Assembly (NCBI GenBank): GCA_040754425.1
Contig: JBFMCR010000008.1
Span: 1-64,000 of the forward strand
Source: UBA6918 sp040754425
GTDB taxonomy: Bacteria > Pseudomonadota > Gammaproteobacteria > Burkholderiales > Thiobacillaceae
Reading direction: 5' to 3'
Length of the DNA stretch: 64,000 nt
Part shown: piece after piece, positions 1 to 8,339 of the stretch
Layout of the letters: the number at the start of each line of letters is the position of its first letter
Numbering within the stretch: the first letter of the stretch is position 1
Made by a program: the position numbers and the translations under genes
The notes under the pieces: generated by a model
Told to the model about the DNA's origin: nothing
Seen by the model: the letters and a program-made list of their open reading frames with translations, nothing else
The model's database searches: none

Positions 1-26
1 TTGAGCGTGGTGGTGCGTCTGTCCGC

Positions 27-65
27 GTCAAGGGTTCCCTTCGCCGGGCTCCGCCCGCCCTTGAC
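27..65. repeat. Hairpin-forming sequence at left edge
   Basis: Eight-base arms GTCAAGGG (27-34) and CCCTTGAC (58-65) are perfect inverted repeats around a G+C-rich loop. No gene is recognised in positions 1-130. The function is unknown; it may be a terminator or part of a dispersed repeat. Confidence 0.35.
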
Positions 66-145
66 CCGGCCAGACCCACCCTGCCCGGAGCCCAGTTCAC
101 CCACTCGAAATTCAAAAGAGGCAAATTTTGCTATGCCGTTTGACT

Positions 146-180
146 GGATTGCCGCGTCGGCTTCGCCTCCTCGCAATGAC
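146..180 (-). repeat. Dispersed repeat, GTCATTGCGAG...GGCAATCC family
   Basis: Read on the minus strand, this 35-base unit starts GTCATTGCGAGGAGGCGAAG and ends GCGGCAATCC. Close copies lie at 1022-1285 and 35175-35207. It sits just 3' of the Rrf2 regulator gene and carries no coding signal. Confidence 0.7.
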
Positions 181-183
181 GGC

Positions 184-612
184 TTACGCGCGCCGCACCA
201 GCGGCTTCTGTTCCGCGGGCAGCAGGTCGGCCAGGGTGTAGCGGTCCAGCGTGGAGAGGAAGGCGCGGCCGGCTTCGGCCAGCACGGGTTTGAGCGCGCA
301 GCCCGGCATCAGGCGGCAGGTGATCTCGCCGGGGCGGAAGCATTCGGCGAGTTCGAAGCCGCTTTCCATGTCGCGCACCACATCGCCGATCTTGATGCGT
401 TCGGGCGCGCGCGCAAGGCGGAAACCGCCGCCCTTGCCGCGCGCGGTTTCGATGTAGCCCTTGAGGCCGAGCTGGTGCACCACGCGCGTAAGGTGGTGGC
501 GCGAAATGGCGTATTCCTCGGCGATGGCGCCGACCGTGGCCAGCGGCTCGGGGTGCGAGCCCAGGTAGATCAGCACTCTCAGCGAGTAATCGGTGAAGCG
601 GGTGAGCTGCAT
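184..612 (-). CDS. nsrR: Rrf2-family regulator, NsrR-type nitric oxide sensor
   Basis: A 142-aa winged-helix regulator of the Rrf2 family. The N-terminus reads MQLTRFTDYSLRVLIYL, and Cys91, Cys99 and Cys105 lie in the spacing expected for the [4Fe-4S] cluster of NsrR. Asp8 matches the fourth ligand known from Streptomyces NsrR. NsrR represses nitric-oxide stress genes, and NO destroys the cluster and relieves repression. The gene is divergent from a DUF2249 gene, with paired half-sites between them, so it probably controls that gene and itself. IscR is less likely because the IscR cysteine pattern is tighter. The assignment is good to family level and probable for NsrR. Confidence 0.85.
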   Translation of the reverse strand: MQLTRFTDYSLRVLIYLGSHPEPLATVGAIAEEYAISRHHLTRVVHQLGLKGYIETARGKGGGFRLARAPERIKIGDVVRDMESGFELAECFRPGEITCRLMPGCALKPVLAEAGRAFLSTLDRYTLADLLPAEQKPLVRRA

Positions 613-620
613 GCCTAATT

Positions 621-691
621 ATGTAAATAAGAAAAAGATTATCTTGCCAAGGCTGATTTTACTGTGATTATAATATGTTTCCTATTTACAT
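621..691. promoter_or_regulatory. Divergent operator region with paired inverted half-sites
   Basis: ATGTAAATAAGAAA (621-634) and TTTCCTATTTACAT (678-691) are inverted copies matching at 13 of 14 positions, 43 bp apart. Next to the first is the palindrome AAGATTATCTT (635-645), which resembles the AAGAT/ATCTT core of NsrR sites. The region lies between the nsrR-like gene and the DUF2249 gene, so both promoters could be controlled from it. Binding is inferred. Confidence 0.55.
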
Positions 692-707
692 GTTTAAAGG
701 AAAAGCC

Positions 708-968
708 ATGAATTCGCACCCCCACCTGCACCTGCGCCAGGACATGATCTACCCCTTCGACGCGCGCGGCATCGCCAAGCGTTTCCGCCACGCCGCCATT
801 TTCGGCGCGCTGGATGCGCTGAATTCCGGCGAGCGCATGCGCTTCGTCAACGACCACGATCCCCTGCCGCTCTTGGACCAGCTGCGCAACCGTTATGGCG
901 ATGCCGTGGCGATCGAGTACCTGCAGCGCGACCCGGGCGCGATCGTGATCGATTTCGTGCGCAACTAA
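708..968 (+). CDS. DUF2249 domain protein
   Basis: An 86-aa cytosolic protein of the DUF2249 type, with a core reading DARGI, then GERMRFVNDHDPLPL and a C-terminal DPGAIVIDF. The ATG at 708 has an AAAGG ribosome site seven bases upstream; an upstream in-frame ATG at 675 lacks one. DUF2249 proteins are small, are often found beside denitrification or NO-response genes, and have no settled biochemical role. Divergence from an NsrR-type regulator supports NO-inducible expression. The N-terminal HPHLHL stretch is rich in histidine and might bind metal, which is speculative. Confidence 0.75.
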   Translation: MNSHPHLHLRQDMIYPFDARGIAKRFRHAAIFGALDALNSGERMRFVNDHDPLPLLDQLRNRYGDAVAIEYLQRDPGAIVIDFVRN

Positions 969-1324
969 GGTTTGAAATCGAAACCCTGGATTGCCACGGC
1001 CCTCTGCTATAACCCCGCGCCGTCATTGCGAGGAGGCGGAGCAACGTCATTGCGAGCGAAGCGCGGCAACGACGCGGCAATCCAGCCCCAATTTAAAGTG
1101 GCACAATGCAATGCACTGGTTTTGCTTGGCCTTGTATGACTGGATCGCCACGACCCTGCGGGCCTCGCGATGACGGCGGGGTGTCATTGCGAGGAGGCAA
1201 GGCCGACGAAGCAATCCAGTCAAATCAAGGCTTGGCTTGGCTTTGCCGAACTGGATCGCCACGGCCTGCGGGCCTCGCGATGACGGTACGGCAAGAAGGC
1301 AAGCCGGGATAATCCAGCCACTCA
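969..1324. repeat. Intergenic block of alternating GTCATTGCGAG-type repeats
   Basis: This 356-base gap has no convincing gene. It holds at least five degenerate copies of the GTCATTGCGAG...GGCAATCC repeat in both orientations: two forward within 1022-1083, reverse variants near 1140-1174 and 1252-1285, and a forward copy near 1183-1217. Small open frames here are repeat-derived. Confidence 0.7.
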
Positions 1325-2461
1325 ATGCGAATCGATAAGCTCATGCTGCCGGTACTGGTGTTCCTCTCCCTCGCGATCTTCGCCGCGGCCCTGTTCTGGT
1401 CGCCACATGCCGGCCGCGCTGCTTATTTGCACCTGATGCTGGCGGCCGGCGCGATGCCGCTGATCTTCGGCGCCATGAGCCATTTCATTCCGGTGCTGAC
1501 GCGCACGCGCGAGGCCGAGCGCGGCATCGGCCTCGTTCCCGTGCTGGCCCTGGCCGGCGGTGCGCTGGCGGTGGCGGCGTTCAGCCTGGGCGGGATCAAT
1601 TGGGGCTGGCAGGCGGGGGCGCTGCTGGCCATGACATCAACACTGGCGCTGTTCGTCTGGAGCCGCAGGCGGCGCGCTGCCATGCTGGGCAGCCCGCATG
1701 CGTGCCTCGCCTGGTACGAAGCCGCGCTCGCCTGCCTGTTCGCGGCGCTGCTGGCCATTCTTGCCGGCGCGCTGTGGCCGCAGCATTTTCTGGCGTTGCG
1801 CCGCTTTCATCTGCATCTCAATACGCTTGGATTCATCGGGCTCACCGCAGTGGGCACGCTCGCGGTATTGATGCCGACGGTTATCGGGCGGCCTGATGCG
1901 AGCGCGGCGACACGGCTGAAGCAGGACCTGCCCCTGGCGCTGGGCGGCGTGGTGCTCATCGCCATCGGTTCGGCCTGGCTGGCGCCGCTGGCGTGGATGG
2001 GGCTGATCGCGTGGGGAACGGCATTGGTGCGCCTGGACGCGGTCTGGCTACGGCTTTATCGCGCGGAGATTTTTGCGCTGCACGGTGCGGCGCCGCCGCT
2101 TGCCATGGCGACCGTCGGCTTCGCGCTGTGCCTCCTGTCGGGCGCGGCGGTGACGGCGGGCATGGCAGTCGATCCGGCGATGGTGTTCATCGCCGGTTTT
2201 CTTTTGCCGCTGGTGTCGGGCGCGGCCAGCCAGTTGCTGCCGGTGTGGCTGAAACCCGGCGTGCAGAACGCCTGGCACGGCGACATGCGCAGGCGGCTTG
2301 GCCGCTACAACGGCGTGCGCGCGCTGCTGTTTTTTTGCGGCGGCATCGCCGCAGGCTTCAAACAGGAATTGGGGCTGCTGCTCTCCGCGGCGACCCTGGT
2401 GTGGTTCCTGCTGCAGGCGGCGGCTTCCCTCATTTTTGTAAAACTGAGCAATCCATCATGA
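1325..2461 (+). CDS. Polytopic membrane protein, possibly NnrS/heme-copper-oxidase-like
   Basis: A 378-aa integral membrane protein with about 11-12 hydrophobic helices. Histidines sit inside helices, as in YLHLMLAAGAMPLIFGAMSH (34-54) and RFHLHLNTLGFIGLTAVG (about 160-177). Such patterns are seen in heme-binding membrane proteins like NnrS and heme-copper oxidase relatives, but I cannot name the family with certainty. It overlaps the next gene by ATGA (2458-2461), so the two are translationally coupled. Proximity to the NsrR and DUF2249 genes suggests a role in NO or copper/heme metabolism. A later start at Met7 is possible. Confidence 0.55.
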   Translation: MRIDKLMLPVLVFLSLAIFAAALFWSPHAGRAAYLHLMLAAGAMPLIFGAMSHFIPVLTRTREAERGIGLVPVLALAGGALAVAAFSLGGINWGWQAGALLAMTSTLALFVWSRRRRAAMLGSPHACLAWYEAALACLFAALLAILAGALWPQHFLALRRFHLHLNTLGFIGLTAVGTLAVLMPTVIGRPDASAATRLKQDLPLALGGVVLIAIGSAWLAPLAWMGLIAWGTALVRLDAVWLRLYRAEIFALHGAAPPLAMATVGFALCLLSGAAVTAGMAVDPAMVFIAGFLLPLVSGAASQLLPVWLKPGVQNAWHGDMRRRLGRYNGVRALLFFCGGIAAGFKQELGLLLSAATLVWFLLQAAASLIFVKLSNPS

Positions 2462-3066
2462 GCTACCCGGCGTTTTTCGACGAAGTGAAATCCCTCACCC
2501 TGCGCGACCCGCTCGCACAAGTCCTCGGCGCGGCGAGCGACGGTTTGTTGCGCTACGGCTACCTCGACGCGGTGAAGCTCGCCGGCCATTCCTGCCCCAC
2601 GGTGGCGGGCGCGTATCTGATGACCTTGAAAGCCCTGGAGGCGCTGTACCCGGGCAGCGTGCCCGAGCGCGGCAACATCCGCGTCGAATTGGGTGCCGCG
2701 CAGGACGAAGGTGTGACCGGCGTCATCGCCAATGTCGCGAGCCTCCTCACCGGCGCCGCCGGCGAAGGCGGCTTCAAGGGCCTGGGCGGGAAATTCGGCC
2801 GGCGCAATTTATTGCTGTTCGGCATCGGCAGCGGCATCGAAATGAAATGCACGCGCATGGATACGGGCGCTGCCGTGAGCGTGGCCTACCACCCTGAAGT
2901 CGTCCCCCCGCCACCGGAATTGCCGCCGCTGATGCAGAAGCTGCTGACGGGCGAAGCCAGCGCGGACGAGCGCGCGCAATTCGGCACGCTGTGGCAGATG
3001 CGGGTGAAGCGCATCCTGATCGACCATTTCGACGACCCGGCATTGATTACGCTCGCGCCTGCCTGA
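2458..3066 (+). CDS. FmdE-like domain protein
   Basis: A 202-aa soluble protein whose N-terminal half carries the FmdE signature, with GHSCPTVAGAYLMTLKALE at about residues 41-59. FmdE proteins were named from formylmethanofuran dehydrogenase operons, and the Cys and His of the GHSCP motif are thought to bind metal. In bacteria without methanogenesis they are often linked to molybdenum or formate enzymes. Coupled by an ATGA overlap to the upstream membrane protein gene. The substrate is unknown. Confidence 0.65.
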   Translation: MSYPAFFDEVKSLTLRDPLAQVLGAASDGLLRYGYLDAVKLAGHSCPTVAGAYLMTLKALEALYPGSVPERGNIRVELGAAQDEGVTGVIANVASLLTGAAGEGGFKGLGGKFGRRNLLLFGIGSGIEMKCTRMDTGAAVSVAYHPEVVPPPPELPPLMQKLLTGEASADERAQFGTLWQMRVKRILIDHFDDPALITLAPA

Positions 3067-3145
3067 GCTGGCGCAATTCCCTGGCGCGGTCTTGCGCCAT
3101 GACAACCCGCTTACATTGACACCTCGCCGGAAAACTTTTATAAAC

Positions 3146-3164
3146 GATATTAATTATCATTTAA
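3146..3164. promoter_or_regulatory. Fur-box-like site upstream of feoB
   Basis: GATATTAATTATCATTTAA matches the 19-bp Fur consensus GATAATGATAATCATTATC at about 13 of 18 non-central positions and lies 18 bp before the chosen feoB start. It fits iron-regulated transcription. Inferred from similarity only. Confidence 0.55.
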
Positions 3165-3181
3165 GATCGCTTATTCCCTTT

Positions 3182-5233
3182 ATGCCCGCGCACACCTTTC
3201 CCCTCCACGGCCCGGGCCTGCGCGGCGCGAGGCGTCCGCGCGTGGCCATCGTCGGCCGCGCCGGTTCAGGCAAGTCCAGCATTTTTCGCGCCGCAGCCAG
3301 CACCTCTACCCGCCACGAGCGACTGGCCGGCATCGGTCCCGCCTACGAGGAATGCCTGGTCGAAATCGGCATCGACCAGATTTCCCTGGTCGCCCTGCCT
3401 GCCATCGAGGGCTTCCACCAACTGGACGACGACTCGCGCGTCACGCTGAAATATCTCTTGTGGGGCGACCGCTGGCCTGCCATCGCGCGGCACGAAGCGC
3501 ACCAGCCGGAAAGCGCCTTCGCCGCCCCCGACGTGCTGATGATGGTGATGGATGCAACGGCGCTGGAGCGCGATCTCGAACTGGCGCTGGAGCTGATGCA
3601 GCTGGGCCGGCCCATGGTGTTTGCCCTGAACCGCATGGACGAGGCGCGCGCCAGGCGGCGCTTCATCAACGTGGCCGCGCTGTCGGCCAAGCTCGGCGCG
3701 CCGGTGGTGCCCACCGTGGCGCACATGGGCATCGGCCTGGCCGACCTCTACACCACCGCCCTGCGCGTCGCGCGCGAGGCCGGGACCAAACGAACGCCGC
3801 ACCCCGCCTGCCGGCCCAGCCCGCACATCGAAGCGCAACTGCAGGCGATCGCCGACATCGCGCGCCAGCCCGAGGTGGCCGCCGCCTTCGCGGTGCCGGA
3901 AAACCTGCTGACGCTGCAACTTGCGGAAAACGACGACTACTTCGCGCAGGAACTGAAGGCGCATTTCCCCGGGCAATACGCCGCCCTGCAAGCCGCGCGC
4001 GCCGCGGCCGACAAGGCCCTGCCGCGCCCGCTAGCGGAGGAAATCCACGCCGACCGCCACCATCGCGCCGCGCTGTGCTACGAGTCGGTGACCCGCCCCG
4101 GACAGGAAGGCGAACAGCCGCGCTGGCAGCGCTGGGCGGACGACCTCTTCCTGCATCCGCGCTGGGGCTTCGTCGGCACGCTGGCAGTGTTTGCGCTGGT
4201 GCTGTTCTTCGTGTTCGAGGTGAGCGCCTTCCTCGACGGCCTCACCGTCGCGCGCATCATCGAGTGGGCCGAACCGTGGCAGCCGACCGATCTCACCGGC
4301 GTGGTGGCGCGCGCGGTGCTGGACGGCTTCATCGGCCTCATCGGCATCGTCATTCCCTACATGATCCCGCTGGTGCTGCTGCTGGTGTGGCTGGAAGAGT
4401 CGGGCATCATGCACCGCGTGGCCTTCGTGGTCGACCGCGGCTTCCACAAGCTGGGCCTGCACGGCGGCGTGGCGCTGCCTTTCCTCATGGGGCTGGGCTG
4501 CAACGTGCCGGCGCTGGCCGCCACCGCCGCCGTCACCCACGGGCGCGACCGCACCGTGGCCTCGCTGCTCATCACCTTCCTGCCCTGCTCGGCGCGCTCG
4601 GCCATCATCCTGGCGGTGGGCGGCAAGTACCTGGGCGGGCTGGGCGTATTTGCGCTGTTCATGCTGGCACCCATCGTGGTGAGCCTGATCGGCAAGCTCC
4701 TGAAGCGGCGCTATCCCGAAACCACGCCCGGCATGATCCAGGACATCCCCGCCTACGCCGTGCCCAGCCTGCGCGCGCTGCTCGCCAACACCTGGGAACG
4801 CAGCCGCGACATCGTCACCATCGTGCTGCCGCTTTTGGTGGCGGGCAGCGTGGTGCTGGCGCTGCTGAGTCACTACGGCATGGACGACTGGATCAATCTC
4901 GCGCTCATGCCGGTGACTTCTTGGTGGCTGGGACTGCCGGCGGTGCTGGGCGTACCCATCCTGTTCGGCGTGCTGCGCAAGGAACTGTCGCTGCTCATGG
5001 TGTTCACCGCGCTGGGCACACAGGATCTCGCCAGCGTGCTCGACGCCACGCAGATCGCCACCTTCCTCGCCTTCCTGACTTTCTACGTGCCCTGCGTGTC
5101 CACCTTCGCCATGATGCTGAAACTGTTGAGCCGGCGCGACGCCTTGTACTCCGTCGCCCTGTCCATCGCTGCCGCGCTCGCCGTGGCGGCGGCGGTGCGC
5201 TGGCCGCTGGAACTGGCGACGGCAGTTTTCTAG
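3182..5233 (+). CDS. feoB: Ferrous iron transporter FeoB-like
   Basis: A 683-aa protein with an N-terminal G domain and a C-terminal polytopic membrane domain. The G1 P-loop is GRAGSGKS (25-32) and G4 reads NRMD (150-153). The G3 motif, normally DLPG in FeoB, reads ALPA (71-74), so the catalytic aspartate is missing. The membrane part carries the two Gate domains with the hallmark FeoB strings GLGCNVPALAAT and FLPCSARSAI. FeoB imports Fe2+ across the inner membrane. No feoA or feoC gene is adjacent. The start at 3182 was preferred to 3092 because the Fur-like box lies between them. It ends 7 bp from the convergent ABC ATPase gene. Confidence 0.85.
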   Translation: MPAHTFPLHGPGLRGARRPRVAIVGRAGSGKSSIFRAAASTSTRHERLAGIGPAYEECLVEIGIDQISLVALPAIEGFHQLDDDSRVTLKYLLWGDRWPAIARHEAHQPESAFAAPDVLMMVMDATALERDLELALELMQLGRPMVFALNRMDEARARRRFINVAALSAKLGAPVVPTVAHMGIGLADLYTTALRVAREAGTKRTPHPACRPSPHIEAQLQAIADIARQPEVAAAFAVPENLLTLQLAENDDYFAQELKAHFPGQYAALQAARAAADKALPRPLAEEIHADRHHRAALCYESVTRPGQEGEQPRWQRWADDLFLHPRWGFVGTLAVFALVLFFVFEVSAFLDGLTVARIIEWAEPWQPTDLTGVVARAVLDGFIGLIGIVIPYMIPLVLLLVWLEESGIMHRVAFVVDRGFHKLGLHGGVALPFLMGLGCNVPALAATAAVTHGRDRTVASLLITFLPCSARSAIILAVGGKYLGGLGVFALFMLAPIVVSLIGKLLKRRYPETTPGMIQDIPAYAVPSLRALLANTWERSRDIVTIVLPLLVAGSVVLALLSHYGMDDWINLALMPVTSWWLGLPAVLGVPILFGVLRKELSLLMVFTALGTQDLASVLDATQIATFLAFLTFYVPCVSTFAMMLKLLSRRDALYSVALSIAAALAVAAAVRWPLELATAVF

Positions 5234-5240
5234 GCGGCGT

Positions 5241-5957
5241 TCAGTCCACCGTCCTGCCCTCGCCCGCCTCCTCGTAGGTGCGGCCGTCGCGGATGTGGTA
5301 GATGCGCTTGAAGGTGGGGATGATCTTCTCGTCGTGGGTGACGACGATGATGGCGGTCTGGTACTGCTGCGCCATGTCGTTGAGGATGCGCACCACGGAT
5401 AGCGCACGCACGCTGTCGAGCGGCGCGGTGGGCTCGTCGGCGAGGATCACCGGCGGCTGGTTGGCGAGCGCGCGCGCGATGGCGACGCGCTGCTGTTCGC
5501 CGCCGGAGAGTTCCGACGGCTGCGCGCGTGCGCGGTGGCCCACATCCAGCGCTGCGAGCAGTTCCAGCGCCCGCGCCCGCGCCGCGCCGTTGGGCCGTCC
5601 TGCCAGCATGGGCAGGAGTGCTACGTTGTCGGTAACGTCGAGGAAGGGAATGAGATACGGCGCCTGGAAGATGAAGCCGATGCGGTCGCGCCGAAGCGCG
5701 CGCAGGTCCCTGATCTTCCAGCCGTGGTCGTAGATGGTGTCGCTGCCCAGGGTCATGCGTCCGCCGCTGGGCTCGATCACCGCGCCCAGGCATTTGAGCA
5801 AGGTCGATTTTCCCGAGCCGGAGGGGCCGATGAGTCCCACCACTTCGCCCGGCGCCACGGTCATGTTCACGTCCTTCAGCGCATCGACTGCGGTGTCGCC
5901 GCTACCGTAGCGCTTGCTCAGGCCTTCGATGCGGATGCCGTAGGCTTGCCCGTCCAT
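5241..5957 (-). CDS. ABC transporter ATP-binding protein (MacB/LolD type)
   Basis: A 238-aa ATPase with Walker A GPSGSGKS (44-51), signature LSGGEQQRVAIARAL, Walker B VILADEP and the H-loop histidine in VVTHDE. The sequence belongs to the group that pairs with FtsX-type permeases (MacB, LolD, DevA). It is the last gene of a four-gene minus-strand operon and starts one base after the permease stop. The partner permease and adaptor suggest energised export or membrane extraction rather than import. The ATG at 5957 was used because the longer frame reads through the permease end. Confidence 0.88.
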   Translation of the reverse strand: MDGQAYGIRIEGLSKRYGSGDTAVDALKDVNMTVAPGEVVGLIGPSGSGKSTLLKCLGAVIEPSGGRMTLGSDTIYDHGWKIRDLRALRRDRIGFIFQAPYLIPFLDVTDNVALLPMLAGRPNGAARARALELLAALDVGHRARAQPSELSGGEQQRVAIARALANQPPVILADEPTAPLDSVRALSVVRILNDMAQQYQTAIIVVTHDEKIIPTFKRIYHIRDGRTYEEAGEGRTVD

Positions 5958-5958
5958 G

Positions 5959-7167
5959 TCAGCCTCCGATCGCTTCCGCGGGATCGACCTTGAGCGCCGC
6001 GCGGATCGCGAGCGTGCTGGCGATGGCGCAGATGAGCATGACGGCAACGAAGCCGCGCACGGCGTCGGCGGATTCCAGGAGCACGTACTTGGGAAACAGC
6101 GGCGCCCAGAAGGTGGCGGCGGTCTTGCCGACGACGAAGCCGATGAGCCCCAGGCCCAGCGCCTGCTGCAAAATCATGCCGGCGATGGTGCGGTTCTTGG
6201 TGCCGATGAGCTTGAGCACGGCGATTTCGCGTATTTTCCCGAGCGTCATGGTGTAGATGATGAAGGCGACGATGGCGGCGCTGACCACGGCCAGGATCAC
6301 GAGGAACATGGCGATCTGCCTGGCCGAGGTGGCGATGAGCTTGGCGACGAGGATTTCCTCCATCTGCGCCATGGTGTAGGCTTCGAGGTGCTTCCAGCGC
6401 CGTATTTCCTTTGCCACCGCTTCCGGCGATTCGCCGGCCTTCACCTGCACCAGAACGGCGTTGACGAAGCGGTTGCTGGTCTGCGAAGCCTCGACCGCTT
6501 CCTTCAATCCCGGCACGCCGGGACGGTTGAACGCGGGGTTGGCGACAATGCGCGCGCGTTCGTTGAGGATGGCGTCGTTGTCTTTCAGGAACTGCGCTTC
6601 CTGAGCGTCCTTCAACGGAATGAACACCATGGGGTCGCCGCCGGAGGACACCATGCGGCGGGTGAGGCCCACCACGATGTATTCGTCGCGGCGGATGCGG
6701 ATGCGCCCGCCGAGCCTGAGGCCGGTCCTGACGTCGGCGACGGCTTCGTAATGGCCGCGCGTGATGCGCCGGCCGGCCACCAGATAACCCGGCTCGCCCG
6801 GCTGCCCCGGTTCGAAGCCCACCACCATGGCACGAACATCGCCAGCGGGCCCCGTCGCGTCGAGCTTGCGCACCTGCATGGTGAAGTAGGTGGCATTGGC
6901 CGCGCGCGCCACGCCGGGCATGCCGAGGATGGCGCGATAGAGGTCGTCACGCAGATTGGAGGATTCGGCGTAAGGGCCGAGGGTGTTCTGCTGCACCACC
7001 CACAGGTCGGCGCCGCTGTTGGCGAGCAGCGCCTTGGCGTCGTCGACCATGCCGCGATAGATGCCGGCCATGGATAGCGTCACACCGATGAGCAGGCCGA
7101 GCCCCAGCCCGGTGAGCACGAACTTGCCCCAGGCATGCAGGATGTCGCGGCCGGCAAGACTGATCAT
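5959..7167 (-). CDS. ABC transporter permease, FtsX/MacB family
   Basis: A 402-aa membrane protein with the MacB-like layout: one N-terminal membrane segment (about 15-35), a periplasmic domain of some 230 residues, then three C-terminal helices containing the conserved TLGKIREIAVLKLIGTKNRT segment. It is expected to act as a dimer with the downstream ATPase and the upstream HlyD-type adaptor. The start codon overlaps the adaptor stop as ATGA (7164-7167). The substrate is unknown; hydrophobic molecules or heterocyst-glycolipid-like lipids are handled by relatives. Confidence 0.85.
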   Translation of the reverse strand: MISLAGRDILHAWGKFVLTGLGLGLLIGVTLSMAGIYRGMVDDAKALLANSGADLWVVQQNTLGPYAESSNLRDDLYRAILGMPGVARAANATYFTMQVRKLDATGPAGDVRAMVVGFEPGQPGEPGYLVAGRRITRGHYEAVADVRTGLRLGGRIRIRRDEYIVVGLTRRMVSSGGDPMVFIPLKDAQEAQFLKDNDAILNERARIVANPAFNRPGVPGLKEAVEASQTSNRFVNAVLVQVKAGESPEAVAKEIRRWKHLEAYTMAQMEEILVAKLIATSARQIAMFLVILAVVSAAIVAFIIYTMTLGKIREIAVLKLIGTKNRTIAGMILQQALGLGLIGFVVGKTAATFWAPLFPKYVLLESADAVRGFVAVMLICAIASTLAIRAALKVDPAEAIGG

Positions 7168-8339
7168 TTGCCCAGGCTTTCGACGACCTTGATGCTGCCG
7201 CCCGGCGCGAGTTCCTTCTCGCTGTATACCACCACCTCGTCGCCGGCCCTGAGCCCGTCGAGCACCTGCACGCGGCCGTCGAGCCCGGCTTCGCCCAGGC
7301 GCACCGGCACGAATTGCGGCGCGCCGTCTTCCAGCTTCCACACGCCGGCCACGCCGCCCCGGCGGCGGATGCTGGCATTGGGCAGCACCAGCGCGGATTC
7401 GACCTTGCCGCGCTTCAGAGTCACCTCGGCCAGTTCGCCGATGGTCTGCCCCATCGGCAAGGCGTCGAAGGCAATCTGCGCGATACGCTCTTCTGTGACG
7501 CTGTCGGAAAGCGGTTCGACGCGCGCCACCTTGCCGGCAAACACCTCCGACGGATTGGAGCGCAGCACGATTTGCGCCGACAGGCCTTCGGCAAGCCCGG
7601 CCGAACGTCCCTGGTCGAAGCGCGTCTTCACCCACAGGCTTTGCGGGTCGGCCAGCTTCAATACCGCCTGCCCTGCCACCACTGTGGTGCCGGGTTCGGC
7701 ATCGCGCGAAATCACGATGCCGTCGGCCGGCGCGACAAGACGCAGGTTCTGCTGCTGACGCGTCACGCCTTCGCGCTCCGCCGCAAGCCGCGCCATGTCC
7801 TGGCGCGCGGCGGCGAGATTGGCTTGCGCCGCTTTCAGCGCCGCGGCGGCCGAAGCCTGCTCCTGCAATTTGGCCTCGACCACGCTGGCACTGATGAAAT
7901 TTTTCTCGCCCAGTTCAACGTAGCGTTTGGCATTGGCGACGGCGAGCGCGTGGCGCGCCTGCGCGTCGTGCACCTGGGCCTCGGCCGAGGCCATGCCGCT
8001 GGCGGCGCGCAGCACCGAGGCCTGCAGGGCCGCCGCCCTGTCGTTGAGGTCCACCGGGTCCATCTCTGCCAGCAACTGGCCGGCCTTGACGCTGTCGCCC
8101 ACATCGACCAGCACGCTCTGCACGCGCCCTGCCGCAGTCGGGCCGATGAGATAACTGCGCCGCGCTTCCACGGTGCCGATGCCGAACAGCTCGGGCTCGA
8201 CCTGACCCTGCGCAACCTCTACGACGGTCACGCGCACGGGCGCCAGCGGCCCGGAACGCGCCACCACCATGGCGAACGCGGCCGCCGCGATGAGGCCGAG
8301 CACGCCCAAGCCCAGTTTCTTCGATAACGCCAGTTTCAT
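7164..8339 (-). CDS. Efflux periplasmic adaptor, HlyD/MacA-like
   Basis: A 391-aa adaptor with an N-terminal membrane anchor (about 8-26), a biotinyl-lipoyl half-motif (GRVQSVLVDVGDSVKAGQLL), a long alanine-rich coiled coil (about 100-200), the second half-motif (APADGIVISRDAEPGTTV) and beta-barrel and membrane-proximal domains. It bridges the inner-membrane FtsX-type permease to the periplasm or an outer-membrane channel. No outer-membrane channel gene is nearby. ATGA overlaps at both ends put it in one operon with the TetR and ABC genes. Confidence 0.88.
   Translation of the reverse strand: MKLALSKKLGLGVLGLIAAAAFAMVVARSGPLAPVRVTVVEVAQGQVEPELFGIGTVEARRSYLIGPTAAGRVQSVLVDVGDSVKAGQLLAEMDPVDLNDRAAALQASVLRAASGMASAEAQVHDAQARHALAVANAKRYVELGEKNFISASVVEAKLQEQASAAAALKAAQANLAAARQDMARLAAEREGVTRQQQNLRLVAPADGIVISRDAEPGTTVVAGQAVLKLADPQSLWVKTRFDQGRSAGLAEGLSAQIVLRSNPSEVFAGKVARVEPLSDSVTEERIAQIAFDALPMGQTIGELAEVTLKRGKVESALVLPNASIRRRGGVAGVWKLEDGAPQFVPVRLGEAGLDGRVQVLDGLRAGDEVVVYSEKELAPGGSIKVVESLGK

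Noticed and set aside
3352..5277. A 641-codon plus-strand frame inside feoB
   Set aside because: It is an alternative frame of feoB with low-complexity Arg/Pro/Gly composition. The FeoB motifs are in the other frame.
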